Shown here in pieces: positions 25,101 through 35,395 of a stretch of 64,000 nucleotides of DNA. Where the stretch lies: positions 1,667,525 to 1,731,524 of the forward strand of contig NC_087378.1 of the NCBI RefSeq assembly GCF_963675165.1, in the 5' to 3' direction. Below the pieces are notes generated by a model, which worked only from the letters and a program-made list of their open reading frames with translations, had not been told where the DNA came from and did no database searches. The first letter of the stretch is position 1; each line of letters opens with the position of its first letter. Origin of the DNA: Halichondria panicea. Taxonomy: Eukaryota > Porifera > Demospongiae > Suberitida > Halichondriidae. A program made the position numbers and the translations under genes.

Positions 25101-25627
25101 GTCCTCCCTCTGTGGCAGAGACAAGTGGTGTACGTGAAACACAAAGAGGAAGAAGAGAGCTTGTAAGCATGCATCCTGTTACCCACTGTTGTTGCTATAA
25201 TTTATATTCTTCCTCTGACCCTAGTGGTAAGCATGACCCTGCTAAGAACCTTAGCGATTGCATTGAGTCCTTCCAGTATTTCAAGAGTGATATGTCCCGG
25301 AAAGCCAAGATTTCCCTCGACGAAAGAAAGCAGTAAGTGTACTTACTACTGTATAGCGTGTTTGGTATTTTTTTTATCAGTAGAGCACCTACGAAAATTA
25401 AAACTGCAACATTTTTCTGGCACAATAGGTTCAACGTAACTATATCCTGAGCTGTACAAATATTTAAATACTTAAAATGAATGGGTAGTTCATACGAAAA
25501 TTTGCACCTACAAAAATTACCTGCTATACGGTATAATTATAACATGTATAATTATGCCTCGAGGCGTAGCCGCACGAGGGATACGGTAAAGCTGACTGTG
25601 TGTGTGTGTGTGTGTGTGTGTGTCTGT

Positions 25628-25659
<32 letters not shown>

Positions 25660-27732
25660 CTGTTCCAGCTGTAACTGCTCAACGGTTGCAATGCGACGAA
25701 AACTAACAGCTTCTATAGGCTTCTAGCCACGTTCTCTTGGATTTTGATTCGTGGATTAGCAAACTAAAGCTTCTTTCTCGAGTTATGGCTAGTTTGACTC
25801 ACATTGAAGGCTGTTGCAGTCTCTTCAGAATCTTTCATAGCATCATCTGTCCGCACAAACTTTCTATTCAACATATGAGTTAGCCTTGCACTAAAGCGCT
25901 AGCTTTTTGTTAGCTACAAGACTCAGAAAATACCTGTTAAAACAGCTAGCTAGCAGTAGCCATTTGTGAAATTGATCTCTTTGGACACACCCTTTAATTA
26001 TTCCTATGGATGTAATGCGCATGCGCGCTCATTCCCCAGATCCAGATCCTCCTGGCAGAATCATATTTTTCTTGAGGGCCTGGTAAGCCACAAAACACTA
26101 CTATAGATAACAATATGTATGTACACAAGTCTTTTCTTCTTAAATATTATAATTATACACTGCATGAACTACAGATCCAATTTTCTTCTTTCTTGAGGTC
26201 CTGGTATTAAAGCCACATAATACAACAATAGATGCATGTAATAAGTCTTTTCTTCTCAGTGACTTTATATAGATAAGCTAACTTTATGAAATAATTATGC
26301 ACTTCCGCTTATAATTAATTGAAAACAAAATCTTCTTCTTTGTTGCTTCCTAGATCCTTGAGGTCCTGGTATAAGCAGCCACAAAACACAACAATGATAC
26401 CATAATTATACAATTGCAAGTCAGTTTTAGACAGATTATTTTATACACTTTTTCCTCTTCTATACTTTCTCTCTATACTTTTGAGCGAAAGCAAAAACAT
26501 GGCGAGAGGCATTAGCACAGCGCCAGCTTGAACACTAGTTATGACATGTTTCATTGCTTTATCTATTATTATGTGCGTGTAGTCATGTATTAAATAGCAA
26601 TAATGTTTTGTATTTTCTCCCAAACTGTTCACACAGACAGCTGGAGAAGCGTATGATGGTGAAAGTAGCAAACCTGAAGCTGGGAGTCAATGTTAACCAT
26701 TGCCTGGGGGACATGAGGACCAAAGCCTACCAGTTGAAGAAAAGAGAAGAAGCAGAGGAGAACCGCAAGCCCAAGTGGTACATTGCATGTGATCTGACTC
26801 TGTATACATTTGCAGTATGTACATACATTTGTGTATTACATTGTACGTATTTATATGCTGTAGTAGAATAACTACGTAGCTATATAATGTGTCAATCGAG
26901 TTAAATGCCTTGTGAAACAGTCTCTGAGGTCCTTCATTCACATTTGTGACAGTCTGTGCATCACTACTATTGAGGGAAACTCATTGCTCAAGAACCCACT
27001 TGTATTATACACTCACTCAGACTACGGTATGCACACAACAATGTACACCTATAGCTGTATGAAAGTGCTCCCTCTAAAATATACTTTATTTACACGTGCA
27101 GGTACGTCCTCCTTGAAAAACAGGTGGCGGCCGTATTTGAACGGAGAGGGAGAGAGCCAGAGCCACAAAGACTGTTGGCCAAACTGAAGCAGTTCTTCAA
27201 AACGGACCAGATTACAGTGCCACATATCTTGGAGAAGCTTTGTCTACTGTTCATGTCTCTACCAGCCAACTACGTGTCCCTAGGCCCTGTCTTCACTGCT
27301 ATTCAGGTAAGCACTGCATCATGTAAACCAGGGTGTATGATGTCATGTTATGGCTAAGCCTACTGAGATTGTTTCTAAGAGCACAGCAAGAACCCAAATT
27401 ATTCATTTTTTTAAGTCAATGAGAACGTGTTTCAGCTTCAGTTTTAGTTTCAGTTATGTGTTTTACTAAAATGTTGTAACAACAACAACAAATGAGAGAG
27501 CCTTTGATTTATTGTTAATGCGTTTTGAAGTTTCACGGACTATGGATTATTGTACATGTAAATGCAAAAAAATAATAATTGAGTATTACTACACACACGC
27601 ACACAGTTTGTGACAGAGTACATTGTGAAGACCCCTCCCACTATCTGCCGGCAGTGGCGGGACATTAGGAAGCTGCCCTCTGTTACCACAGAGCTAACCG
27701 ACCCGGCCTATTTGTTTGGAGTGCGTGTATAG
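22139..27732 (+). CDS. Unrecognised 14-exon protein-coding gene
   Basis: Exons 22139-22228, 22362-22574, 22699-22764, 22835-23005, 23243-23550, 24152-24257, 24317-24465, 24676-24894, 25100-25162, 25225-25332, 26637-26814, 26921-27026, 27102-27306 and 27607-27732 give about 702 residues. All borders are GT-AG and all phases close except between the 12th and 13th listed exons. I recognise no family. Visible features: an N-terminal globular part (FITELPEKWRVDYD, TFDNLKHTDVYDLIGDHLG, IIVVCDGSSGRHQ), a basic Lys/Arg patch (KKKVRRKCLAKL), a His-rich low-complexity stretch, a Glu-rich charged stretch (KHKEEEES) and a helical C-terminal half (RTKAYQLKKREEAEENRK, LLAKLKQFFKTDQITVPHIL, CRQWRDIRKLPS). 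There is no signal peptide, membrane span or zinc finger. Intron 25333-26636 is enlarged by repeats. Confidence 0.75.
23581..23848. mobile_element. pogo/Tigger-like MITE, 268 bp, TA target
   Basis: The ends CAGTAGAACCTCGATTATCC and GGATAATCGAGGTTCTACTG are perfect inverted repeats flanked by TA. CAGTAGAACCTC is a known pogo/Tigger-type terminus. The interior carries CTGCGCATGCGCAG and CGCGCATGCGCG. It sits in intron 23551-24151 of the unrecognised gene. A diverged copy is at about 56411-56667. Confidence 0.88.
23854..24091. mobile_element. TATAGCG-family MITE
   Basis: Starts TATAGCGCGAAATTTTCGAG and ends CTCGAAAATTTTGTGCTATA followed by CGGTA. It lies directly next to the pogo-like element, so two unrelated elements make up most of this intron. 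Confidence 0.75.
24542..24598. other. Near-perfect 57-nt hairpin in an intron
   Basis: CACAAAGTGATCTTCACTTG.. is mirrored by ..AGTGAAGATCACTTTGTG, a stem of about 28 bp with one G/A mismatch and almost no loop (centre at about 24570). It lies in intron 24466-24675. It could be a minimal palindromic element or a small-RNA precursor; the near absence of a loop argues against a classical pre-miRNA. Confidence 0.75.
25352..25531. mobile_element. Degenerate TATAGCG-family MITE
   Basis: Starts TATAGCGTG and ends AAAAATTACCTGCTATACGG then TA, matching the family at 9420 at its right end. The left end is decayed. Confidence 0.6.
25595..25662. repeat. (TG)n microsatellite
   Basis: TG dinucleotides with a few TC interruptions, preceded by CCTCGAGGCGTAGCCGCACG (about 25558-25577), a GC-rich motif of the same kind as CCGAGGCGCG near 47142 and 47194. 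Both lie within introns. Confidence 0.8.
26055..26395. repeat. Three diverged tandem copies, about 150-bp unit
   Basis: The phrase CTTGAGG(G/T)CCTGGTA..AGCCACA(A/T)AA(C/T)AC recurs near 26073, 26197 and 26355, each followed by an AT-rich stretch with AAGTCTTTTCTTCT in the first two. Confidence 0.6.
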
Positions 27733-28074
27733 AGACTCACAATTAAAACTGAACACTGAACTTTAGTTTTTTTTATTGCTTTCTTTTGTCCATGGCAAAT
27801 GTAAGTGTTGGCTCTTTGTAAATCAACAATTCAAATTGATGAACAGACTGTGCATAACTCTAACCTGAGGGTGAGGGCTTATAGTACTGATTTACTTGTA
27901 TACAGTACATGTATCATTAATTTTTGCATGACAGTTATATAATAATATATATATAATATTCGAGGTCAGCAAGTGTCTCTAAATAGGACTACGATGGGGC
28001 ATTCTAACGAGGAGTATGTAATTTTTTTGACGCTAAAATAATTATTCACACTGGTAATGTTCACCGAGTAATTG
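27733..28074. other. Convergent spacer
   Basis: AT-rich gap between the stop of the unrecognised gene and the stop of adenylyl cyclase. I see nothing beyond 3' UTR-like sequence. Confidence 0.5.
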
Positions 28075-31000
28075 TTAATTGAAGTTCATCTTTTGAGGCA
28101 GCTTCTCTTTTTTTGATGGCAGACTCTTCACAAAACATGTTGAGAGCAATCCTTTTCCTTTGACGCACACTTTCCCTCTATAGGTGAATATAAACCCTCG
28201 CTTGGAGAGAAGGACCTGTGCCTCTTCAGTCACCTGTACATGGGAGGGGGGGGGTGAGCCTGTATGCATGCATCTCCATTACTAGCTAGTGAGCCTGTAC
28301 ATGGGAGGGGGGGTGAGCCTGTATGCATACATCTCCATTACTAGCTAGTGAGCCTGTACATGGGAGGGGGGGTGAGCCTGTATGCATACATCTCCATTAC
28401 TAGCTAGTGAGCCTGTACATGGGAGGGGGGGGGGGGGTGAGCCTGTATGCATGCATCTCCATTACTAGCTAGTGAGCCTGTACATGGGAGGGGGGGGTGA
28501 GCCTGTATGCATGCATCTCCATTACTAGCTAGTGAGCCTGTACATGGGAGGGGGGGTGAGCCTGTATGCATGCATCTCCATTACTAGCTAGTGAGCCTGT
28601 ACATGGGAGGGGGGGGTGAGCCTGTATGCATGCATCTCCATTACTAGCTAGTGAGCCTGTACATGGGAGGGGGGGTGAGCCTGTATGCATGCATCTCCAT
28701 TACTAGCTAGTGAGCCTGTACATGGGAGGGGGGGGGAGCCAGTATGCATGGAGCCAGTATGCATGCATCTCCATTACTAGCTAGTGAGCCTGTACATGGG
28801 AGGGGGGGTGAGCCTGTATGCATGCATCTCCATTACTAGCTAGTGAGCCTGTACATGGGAGGGGGGGGAGCCAGTATGCATGGAGCCAGTATGCATGCAT
28901 CTCCATTACTAGCTAGTGACTTCGTTACAAACTGAGAACCTATAATTATAATTATAGCTGCTTTTATAACTAGCAGTCACCTTTTAAAGACAGTAGTGGC
29001 ATTAGTAAAAAACTACTTGACTAAGCAAGGGAGACCCTGGTGACACAATAGTGCTGTGCCAGTGATAATAATTATGGGGACACTCTTGGAGACAAATTGA
29101 AATTAACGAGATTATAAATAAAAGTATTATAAGCCATGCACCTGAGTCTTCCCCTTGACTCCGGTGCTCTCCATCCTGCTAGCAAGATTCACAGTGTCTC
29201 CCCAGATATCATACTGCGGCTTCTTAGCTCCAATCACCCCGGCCACCACAGGACCATGACTGATGCCTATGCGAAGCTGGAAGTCGTTCCATGATTCGTG
29301 GTTGATAGCATCCATTTTCTCTCTCAGGGCAAATGAGAATTCTACCAAAACTTCCAAATGTTTCCAATTTTGTACCTACATTGTACGTTGATATTATTAT
29401 TACCATGCATAAAACATAAGTACTGTAGTGGTTATTTTCGTATGGTGGAAATTTTCGTCTTTTTCGTATCAGTAGAGCACCTAAAACTGTGAAATTTTTC
29501 TACCCACTATATATGGTATGCAGAATGAAATCTGTGGAATGAAATCAGGCCTTCTGATCAACATACAGAAACACAGGCTTTATATCAGTTAGTTTGTATA
29601 GCCACAGGGCAGCATTAGGCCCCAGGCAAAAGACAAACTAGCCTGCCCCATATACATGCACCCACCTTATTCTGGTTAACTCCAGAGGCCACCATGTAAG
29701 TGCTCCCAATAGTCTTGATCTTCTCAATACAATTGAACCTTTTGTCGCTGAGAAGGTCGTCAAAGTCGGCGAATATCTCGTTGAGAAGTCTCATACATTC
29801 GATGCCCTGATTGTTCTCCTCGTCTTCATTATAGTAGTCTGCAAAGTCGGGGATTGAAGCAAAGAGAACACCAGCCTCAGGGTGGGAGTCATAGTAGAGA
29901 TCCTGCAGTTAAAATGTGTATCCAGTTAATTATAATTATATGCATGAAACTGCGTGGGGCTGTAAGCAGAGGAGGTGTGACACGAGTACCTCAATTAGGC
30001 TTGATCACGTGCAAAATTCAATAGTAAAATACCTCAATTTTAGTCTATTTTATAATCAAGGTACTCGTGTCGTACCTCCTCTGGGCTGTAAGTATAATTA
30101 TAGATACGTATACTGAATTACGCATTCTGTGTGCATTTGTGTGAGAATGCACACTTGACATTAATTTTTACAAAGCTGCAGGATACAAGCAAATTTCCAA
30201 ATCACCTTACGTTTATATCGACATTAATAATTATTTTTACAAAGCTGCAGGATACAAGCAAATTTCCAAATCAACTACGTTTAAAACTATTGTTTTCTCA
30301 CCATTGATTCATGATTTGAGTTAAGAAAGTACTTGATCACATGAGCTGGGAGAATGCTCATCAGAAGAGTGCTGTTGTACAGCTGAATGATCTCAGTCTC
30401 TTTCTGCTTCTTCAGCACCTGCAGGAACACGTACACGTATACCCTCACAGTATGTGTACTTCAATTTGGACACTTCAATTTCCTTTTGCATGTACATAGA
30501 TTTTTATAACGGAAAAAATGGCTAGTATATACCTAATGCTCTTATCAAATTGTCTTACATAAAGGCCCCTTCTCACTAGACACAGTTCCAGTCTCTTACC
30601 TCCACTTTTTGAAGGAAGTTGAGTCTCCTAGTGTGGTTAGTCTGCCGGGTAATGAAGAGGCACAGCACAGCACACACAGAAGTGATGAGAAGATGGAAGC
30701 CATAGCTCTTCATTCTCTCATTGATTGCATGACTGGGGGGAGGGTGAGTGAGAGGTGGTTAGGGGCACTAGCTTACAGGCCAACAAGAGCAGCTATAGGC
30801 CGGGCTATGATCATCAGGTATCAATGCACATGACTAAACAGTTTGATGGATATCCTTCAAGGCCGGGGTTGCTTTCGGGTTGGTATATACTTGCCCAACA
30901 ATGCAGAGAGTAAACTAAAGTATGGCTTTACAATAAAACTCACTCAACATTGTCAAGCGCGGCTCTTTGAAAGAAGAGGAGAAAGGTATCAAAGAAATGG

Positions 31001-34000
31001 AATGGAGTGTAGCCATAAGCTGTCCATATTCCATACAGTACTGGAATCAGCTGTCCTATCACTGGTAAGTCCGTTGTAGGTAGCAGAATGAAGATAATGT
31101 ATACGTCCATCTGTGCTTCGTGATACTGTGTGTGTGTGTGTGTGCGCGCGCGCGCGTGTGTGTGTGTGTGTGTGTGTGTGTAGATGTGTTAACATCAAGG
31201 GCTTACGTAAGCAAAATCGCAGCGAGGATTTTGTGTGTCCAATTCGTCAAAGTTTTTCAAGAAAGGAGCATCAGCAGTACATTCCACCTGCAGTGAAGGA
31301 ACCAGTGTTAAACCAGCCCCACAATTCAATCAATGCACTTACCAATCCAATGTAGCTGCAAATAAAAGCCAACAGCCAGACAAAGATGACGATACCATAG
31401 CGTAGATGTCGAAAGTTCTTCATATAGTAATTCATTTCACACATGGGGCGATTGCCTTGTACCTATTTTGAATAAAAAATGAAAATTGAAAATGGCCGAT
31501 CGTTTTTGATATTGTCAACATTACACCTTGTTAAAGTTAGAGATGACGAAGAAAACGAAAGTAACCAAAATGGAGAGTATGAAGCAGACGTGAGTTGAAA
31601 TCTTTTGTCGTGGCAAAATGATGAGTTGGATGGAGTAGAATAAGCACTGAACACACAGCAGAGGCAGGAAGAAGAAGGGCATGTGTTGAAATGGCTGCCT
31701 CACAAACTATATACATGTGTGTGTGTGTATGTGTATAATAATAATGCATAGATCTATGGTATAACTCATTAAACATATAGACACGCATCAACCATCAACA
31801 ATAACCAAAGCAAAAAAGAACATTAAATACAAGTATACAAAGTTTTGAATGTGGTGCCTATAGAAAAGAAAAATGTGCATGTTGCCTGAGACTCGAGAGT
31901 GTCCTTTTTGAAGGTCTGACTGAGCCGGTACGCATTCTTTTTCCAGAGTTCATCCGTACTCGAGTCAGTAATGGCCTCCTCCAGTAAGGACAGGTACTGC
32001 TCTTGGTCCACGGGTTCTATGGAGGTCCTACTTTGAGAGCTACCATCGTGATGGTTCTAGAGTGTGTGTGTGTGTGTGTGATGGGGGATGGGGGTGAAAC
32101 AGTGGCATGTGACCTGTTCAAAGCATACCGTGACTCCTAAGGTGGTCAAAATGTCCGTCACTCCAAATTTTCTCCTCTGTTCATAGTTTCCAGAAAACAG
32201 AGCAACCACACCTTTGGTCTTTTTCTTGTTCCTACCACCTCTTCCTAGAGTAACAAACACAGCAAATAATTAAAATACTTGCTGTCGCAAACAATGTTTC
32301 CACTAAAATTAGCAGTTATTTATTTTGTACATACCATTCTTGACCGTTTTGTGGGACTTTGTAACAAATATGTCAGCATTGGACATGGGCTTGGGACACA
32401 CCGAAGAGGTTTTGCTACCAGTTGATTCAACATCACTAAAGGCAAAACTAATATTCGTAGAGGGCATTTTGATATTCTCAATCGAAATTCTAGTATCGCT
32501 GAAATCAGACATATCGTTTGAGTTGCTGGAGGGTAGGTCTTTGAGAACATCAACCGTTCCTTCCTGTATAGTAAAATTATCAGTACATGCACCGTTATTC
32601 ATAACTATTAGCAGATGGAAAATAAAAGAATTGTCTGTACTAGCAATAGTTTGGTGTACAGAGACTGAGTACAACAGGCTTAGTAACAACAAAAATTACC
32701 ATTAGTAAGGGAAGGAATGCTAATTGATGACATACAAATGATTATCTTATGGGTTCATAAATTGAGCATGCACCTACATGTACATACAACACACCTCCAA
32801 GTCAAGAGTGGTGACAGGTATATTGACAACCCTAGAGGTAACAAAGAACGTTTCAATGTTCTTCTCTTCCAGAAGAATGTTCCGGAATTTTCCATTGGCA
32901 GGTTCGACGTTATAAGCTCCTTGCAATGCATCAAGAGTTGCTTGGCTGATATGCACCTTGCTGCATGACAAAACAACCAACAATGTGTAATGTCAGGAGT
33001 TCATGCACTCCTGGTAATGTCTATACATGGAAGCATTGTCATGAACCATAATAATTTTCTTATTAGAGGTTAACCTATGTTATGGCACCTTTAAATGGAC
33101 GTGGACAAACTTTCAATGGACATGCATTTACAGCCAGAATTGAGAAAGTGCTCATTTATGTGTGTATGCATTCAACGTTACATTACCCTGGTATTCCCCC
33201 AGCCTCCATTGCACTGGCTATGGTGACATCGTTAGACCAGACGTCAAACTGCAACTTGTGTTGACCAATCAGTCCACAGAGTACAGAGCCAGTGTGGATT
33301 CCCACTCGCATGCTCAGCTCCAAACCAGTCTCTGCAGCCACAAAACTGCACAACACAAAGGTTATTCACGTAATAATCATAGTGTGAGCGTGTTACTACA
33401 CAGTCTCACACAAGTGCAACTATACTGTAGGGCCTGATAATTTGCGGGGGAAGGGCACTAAAGTGCTAAAGTGTTGCCTAAGATTTAAATAACAAAAGAG
33501 CTAGCATGCTTTAATCCCTGGCCTCAATGTCCTGGTTACCAGCACCTGACAACTTCTATCATTTGCAGACCCATTTGAACGGAGAACACTGCATGGTCAG
33601 CGTTGGTGTCATACAGTCCACATATGCAGTAGTAGCAGTCACCAAGAATCTTAATGCGAAGGCAATGGTTCATCTGTGTATATAGGTATACATATATATA
33701 TACACGCATTAATAAACTCATGAGGAAATCTCAGGGGAAGTGGAGTGGTTGTAATGTTGGGCATGCATGGCACATTTCAAGGGTTGAGGGGGGGGGGGAG
33801 TCTCAGGGTCAATAACCTTCACCATATATGTACTGGTTTCAAAAAAGGAAAAAGGTGGTTATTTATAGGACACACACACCTCTGCAAGAGAATCGAATCT
33901 TGAAAATAGCTCATTGAGAGTTTGCACAAGCTGCTGAGCTGACACTTGAGACGACAGAGCTGTAAACCCCTTGATATCAGCATACAGAATGCTGAAAATA

Positions 34001-35233
34001 AGAGAAGTGTTTAAGTGAGAAGGAAACCTAATTTAATTAGTGGACTACTTGAAACCAACACGTTCTTTTTATAGTGGAGGAAACAATTTCATTTAGTACT
34101 CACCTCACGTTAGCAGATCTAGTCATGTAAAGCTTTCTAAATTGTGACTCATTATTAGTCGCGCCTTGTCTGCTTTGGAGGTCCTTCTGCATCATCTTAG
34201 CAACATCCTTCGGGAAGATAGACAGAAGGAGATTTTCCTACAAGAATCAATACGAATTAATATACAAAATATATATTGAATGAAAAGTACTAAGCGATTC
34301 GTAGCCGATCACTAAAATAGCTCTGGAACTTCACAGCAAATGCATACAATAGGTGGAAAACTAACCATTTTAGCATTCTCTTTCTCAATGTTCAAACGTG
34401 CAGCAACTCTTTTTTCAATCTTCTGGAAAGCTATGCTCTTTTGAAAGTTGATCAGAGTATGGGCAAATGCACAGAGTATGAATATCGTCACCAACATAAT
34501 AAACACGGAGACAGTCTGAAAAAACAATCATTAATGAGTATATAGCAAATTATTGATCACTGACCTCCTCGATTAAAAAAGTGGTAAAAGGGTGAAGAAA
34601 AGATACCAGATAGAATACGGTTAGCAGAACAGTCAGTAGGGTAGACCATTGAAAGTAGAAAGTAACGAAAATGAATATGTAGAGGAAGACTCCTGATATC
34701 TGACTCTGCAAGAAATGGCGATTCTGTGAGATCCATGTGCTGAAAACAACAATGCTAGATCCAAAGTACGACAAAAAAAGGAAGAGGTAGCTAAGCTTGT
34801 AATTTTTTTTAGGAAGGAATTTTTTGGGTAACAAATGACACCCAGAGAGGATGAGATTCCACAATGCAAATGCAAAGCCCATCACTTTGAGCACATTAGA
34901 ATCTGTCTCAACCCAAAAAGCAAGACCAATCAGCAAAATATGAGACGGCACAGATATAGCAGTCATGAGAGTGACTAGTGAATGGACCAGTTTGCTTTGA
35001 AACTGAAAGTAAATCCATTGGGAGTCCCTTGACGTGAACTTGAGATGGATGTTTGCAGGAGTCCACAGCAACAGATAGACACAGACACGCCAAATGGGTC
35101 TCAGGGTGATGAAGAAAGCAGCAATGACTTCATAGATCTTGGAGTGAACCATTTTGTGACAAATTATTTGCTGAGAAATCTGTAGCTGAAAAAACACACC
35201 TTTGTAGAGCTGGGAATCCATAAAAGTGCACAT
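28075..35233 (-). CDS. Membrane-bound class III adenylyl cyclase
   Basis: Nineteen minus-strand exons total 1153 residues: 35233-34565, 34515-34366, 34237-34104, 33991-33880, 33673-33546, 33345-33187, 32960-32795, 32563-32335, 32244-32129, 32056-31886, 31706-31527, 31462-31343, 31287-31207, 31110-30944, 30732-30600, 30418-30302, 29902-29666, 29375-29142 and 28233-28075. Order: six N-terminal membrane spans, cyclase domain C1 ([14 protein letters not shown] and KILGDCYYC carry the two metal Asp residues), a polar linker, six more spans, cyclase domain C2 ([11 protein letters not shown] with the substrate Lys, [14 protein letters not shown] with Asp, Asn and Arg). The catalytic set is complete, so it should make cAMP from ATP. 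The C2 sequence VLFASIPDF is typical of animal isoforms. Exon 10 uses a GC donor. I took ATG 35233; 35221 is an alternative. Confidence 0.95.
28231..28917. repeat. Minisatellite, 11 copies of a unit of about 60 bp, carrying the last splice acceptor
   Basis: The unit is roughly CCTGTACATGGGAGGGGGGG, then TGAGCCTGTATGCATGCATC, then TCCATTACTAGCTAGTGAG. Copies 9 and 11 carry an extra short GGAGCCAGTATGCAT duplication. The first copy overlaps the 3' splice site of the last adenylyl cyclase exon (28233). On the transcribed strand every unit offers a C-rich tract followed by CATGTACAGG. Confidence 0.93.
29967..30083. mobile_element. 117-bp palindromic element with 9-bp target duplication (Mutator-like)
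   Basis: The ends CAGAGGAGGTGTGACACGAG and CTCGTGTCGTACCTCCTCTG are inverted repeats with two mismatches. GGCTGTAAG flanks both sides (29958-29966 and 30084-30092). A 9-bp target duplication is the hallmark of Mutator-type elements. It lies in an adenylyl cyclase intron. Confidence 0.85.
30170..30290. repeat. Tandem duplication of about 67 bp
   Basis: TTACAAAGCTGCAGGATACA..CAAATTTCCAAATCA occurs twice in direct order in an adenylyl cyclase intron. Confidence 0.85.
31124..31183. repeat. (GT)n / (GC)n microsatellite
   Basis: An alternating GT tract with a central GCGCGCGCGCGC block, in the adenylyl cyclase intron between exons 13 and 14. Its alternating purine-pyrimidine sequence could adopt Z-DNA. 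Confidence 0.85.
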
Positions 35234-35395
35234 TCCCAGCTCTATTGCGCATGTGCAAGTTGCAGCACCACCCCAATTCTCCTCTTCTTTATAAGCTACC
35301 ACATCCTACACTGGATTGTTCATTGCATTCTGGAATTTCTAGTCGACTCGAGTCTTGAACATTAACAAGATCCAACTGGAGAGAATCAAACAACC
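35234..35395. promoter_or_regulatory. Divergent start region, adenylyl cyclase / Pumilio, with NRF-1-like palindrome
   Basis: Only 162 bases separate the chosen start codons, the tightest pair in the window. TGCGCATGTGCA lies at 35246-35257. Confidence 0.5.

Noticed and set aside
28231-28917. Regular repeat array considered as CRISPR
   Set aside because: No unique spacers between units, unit too long, eukaryotic intron context; it is a minisatellite.
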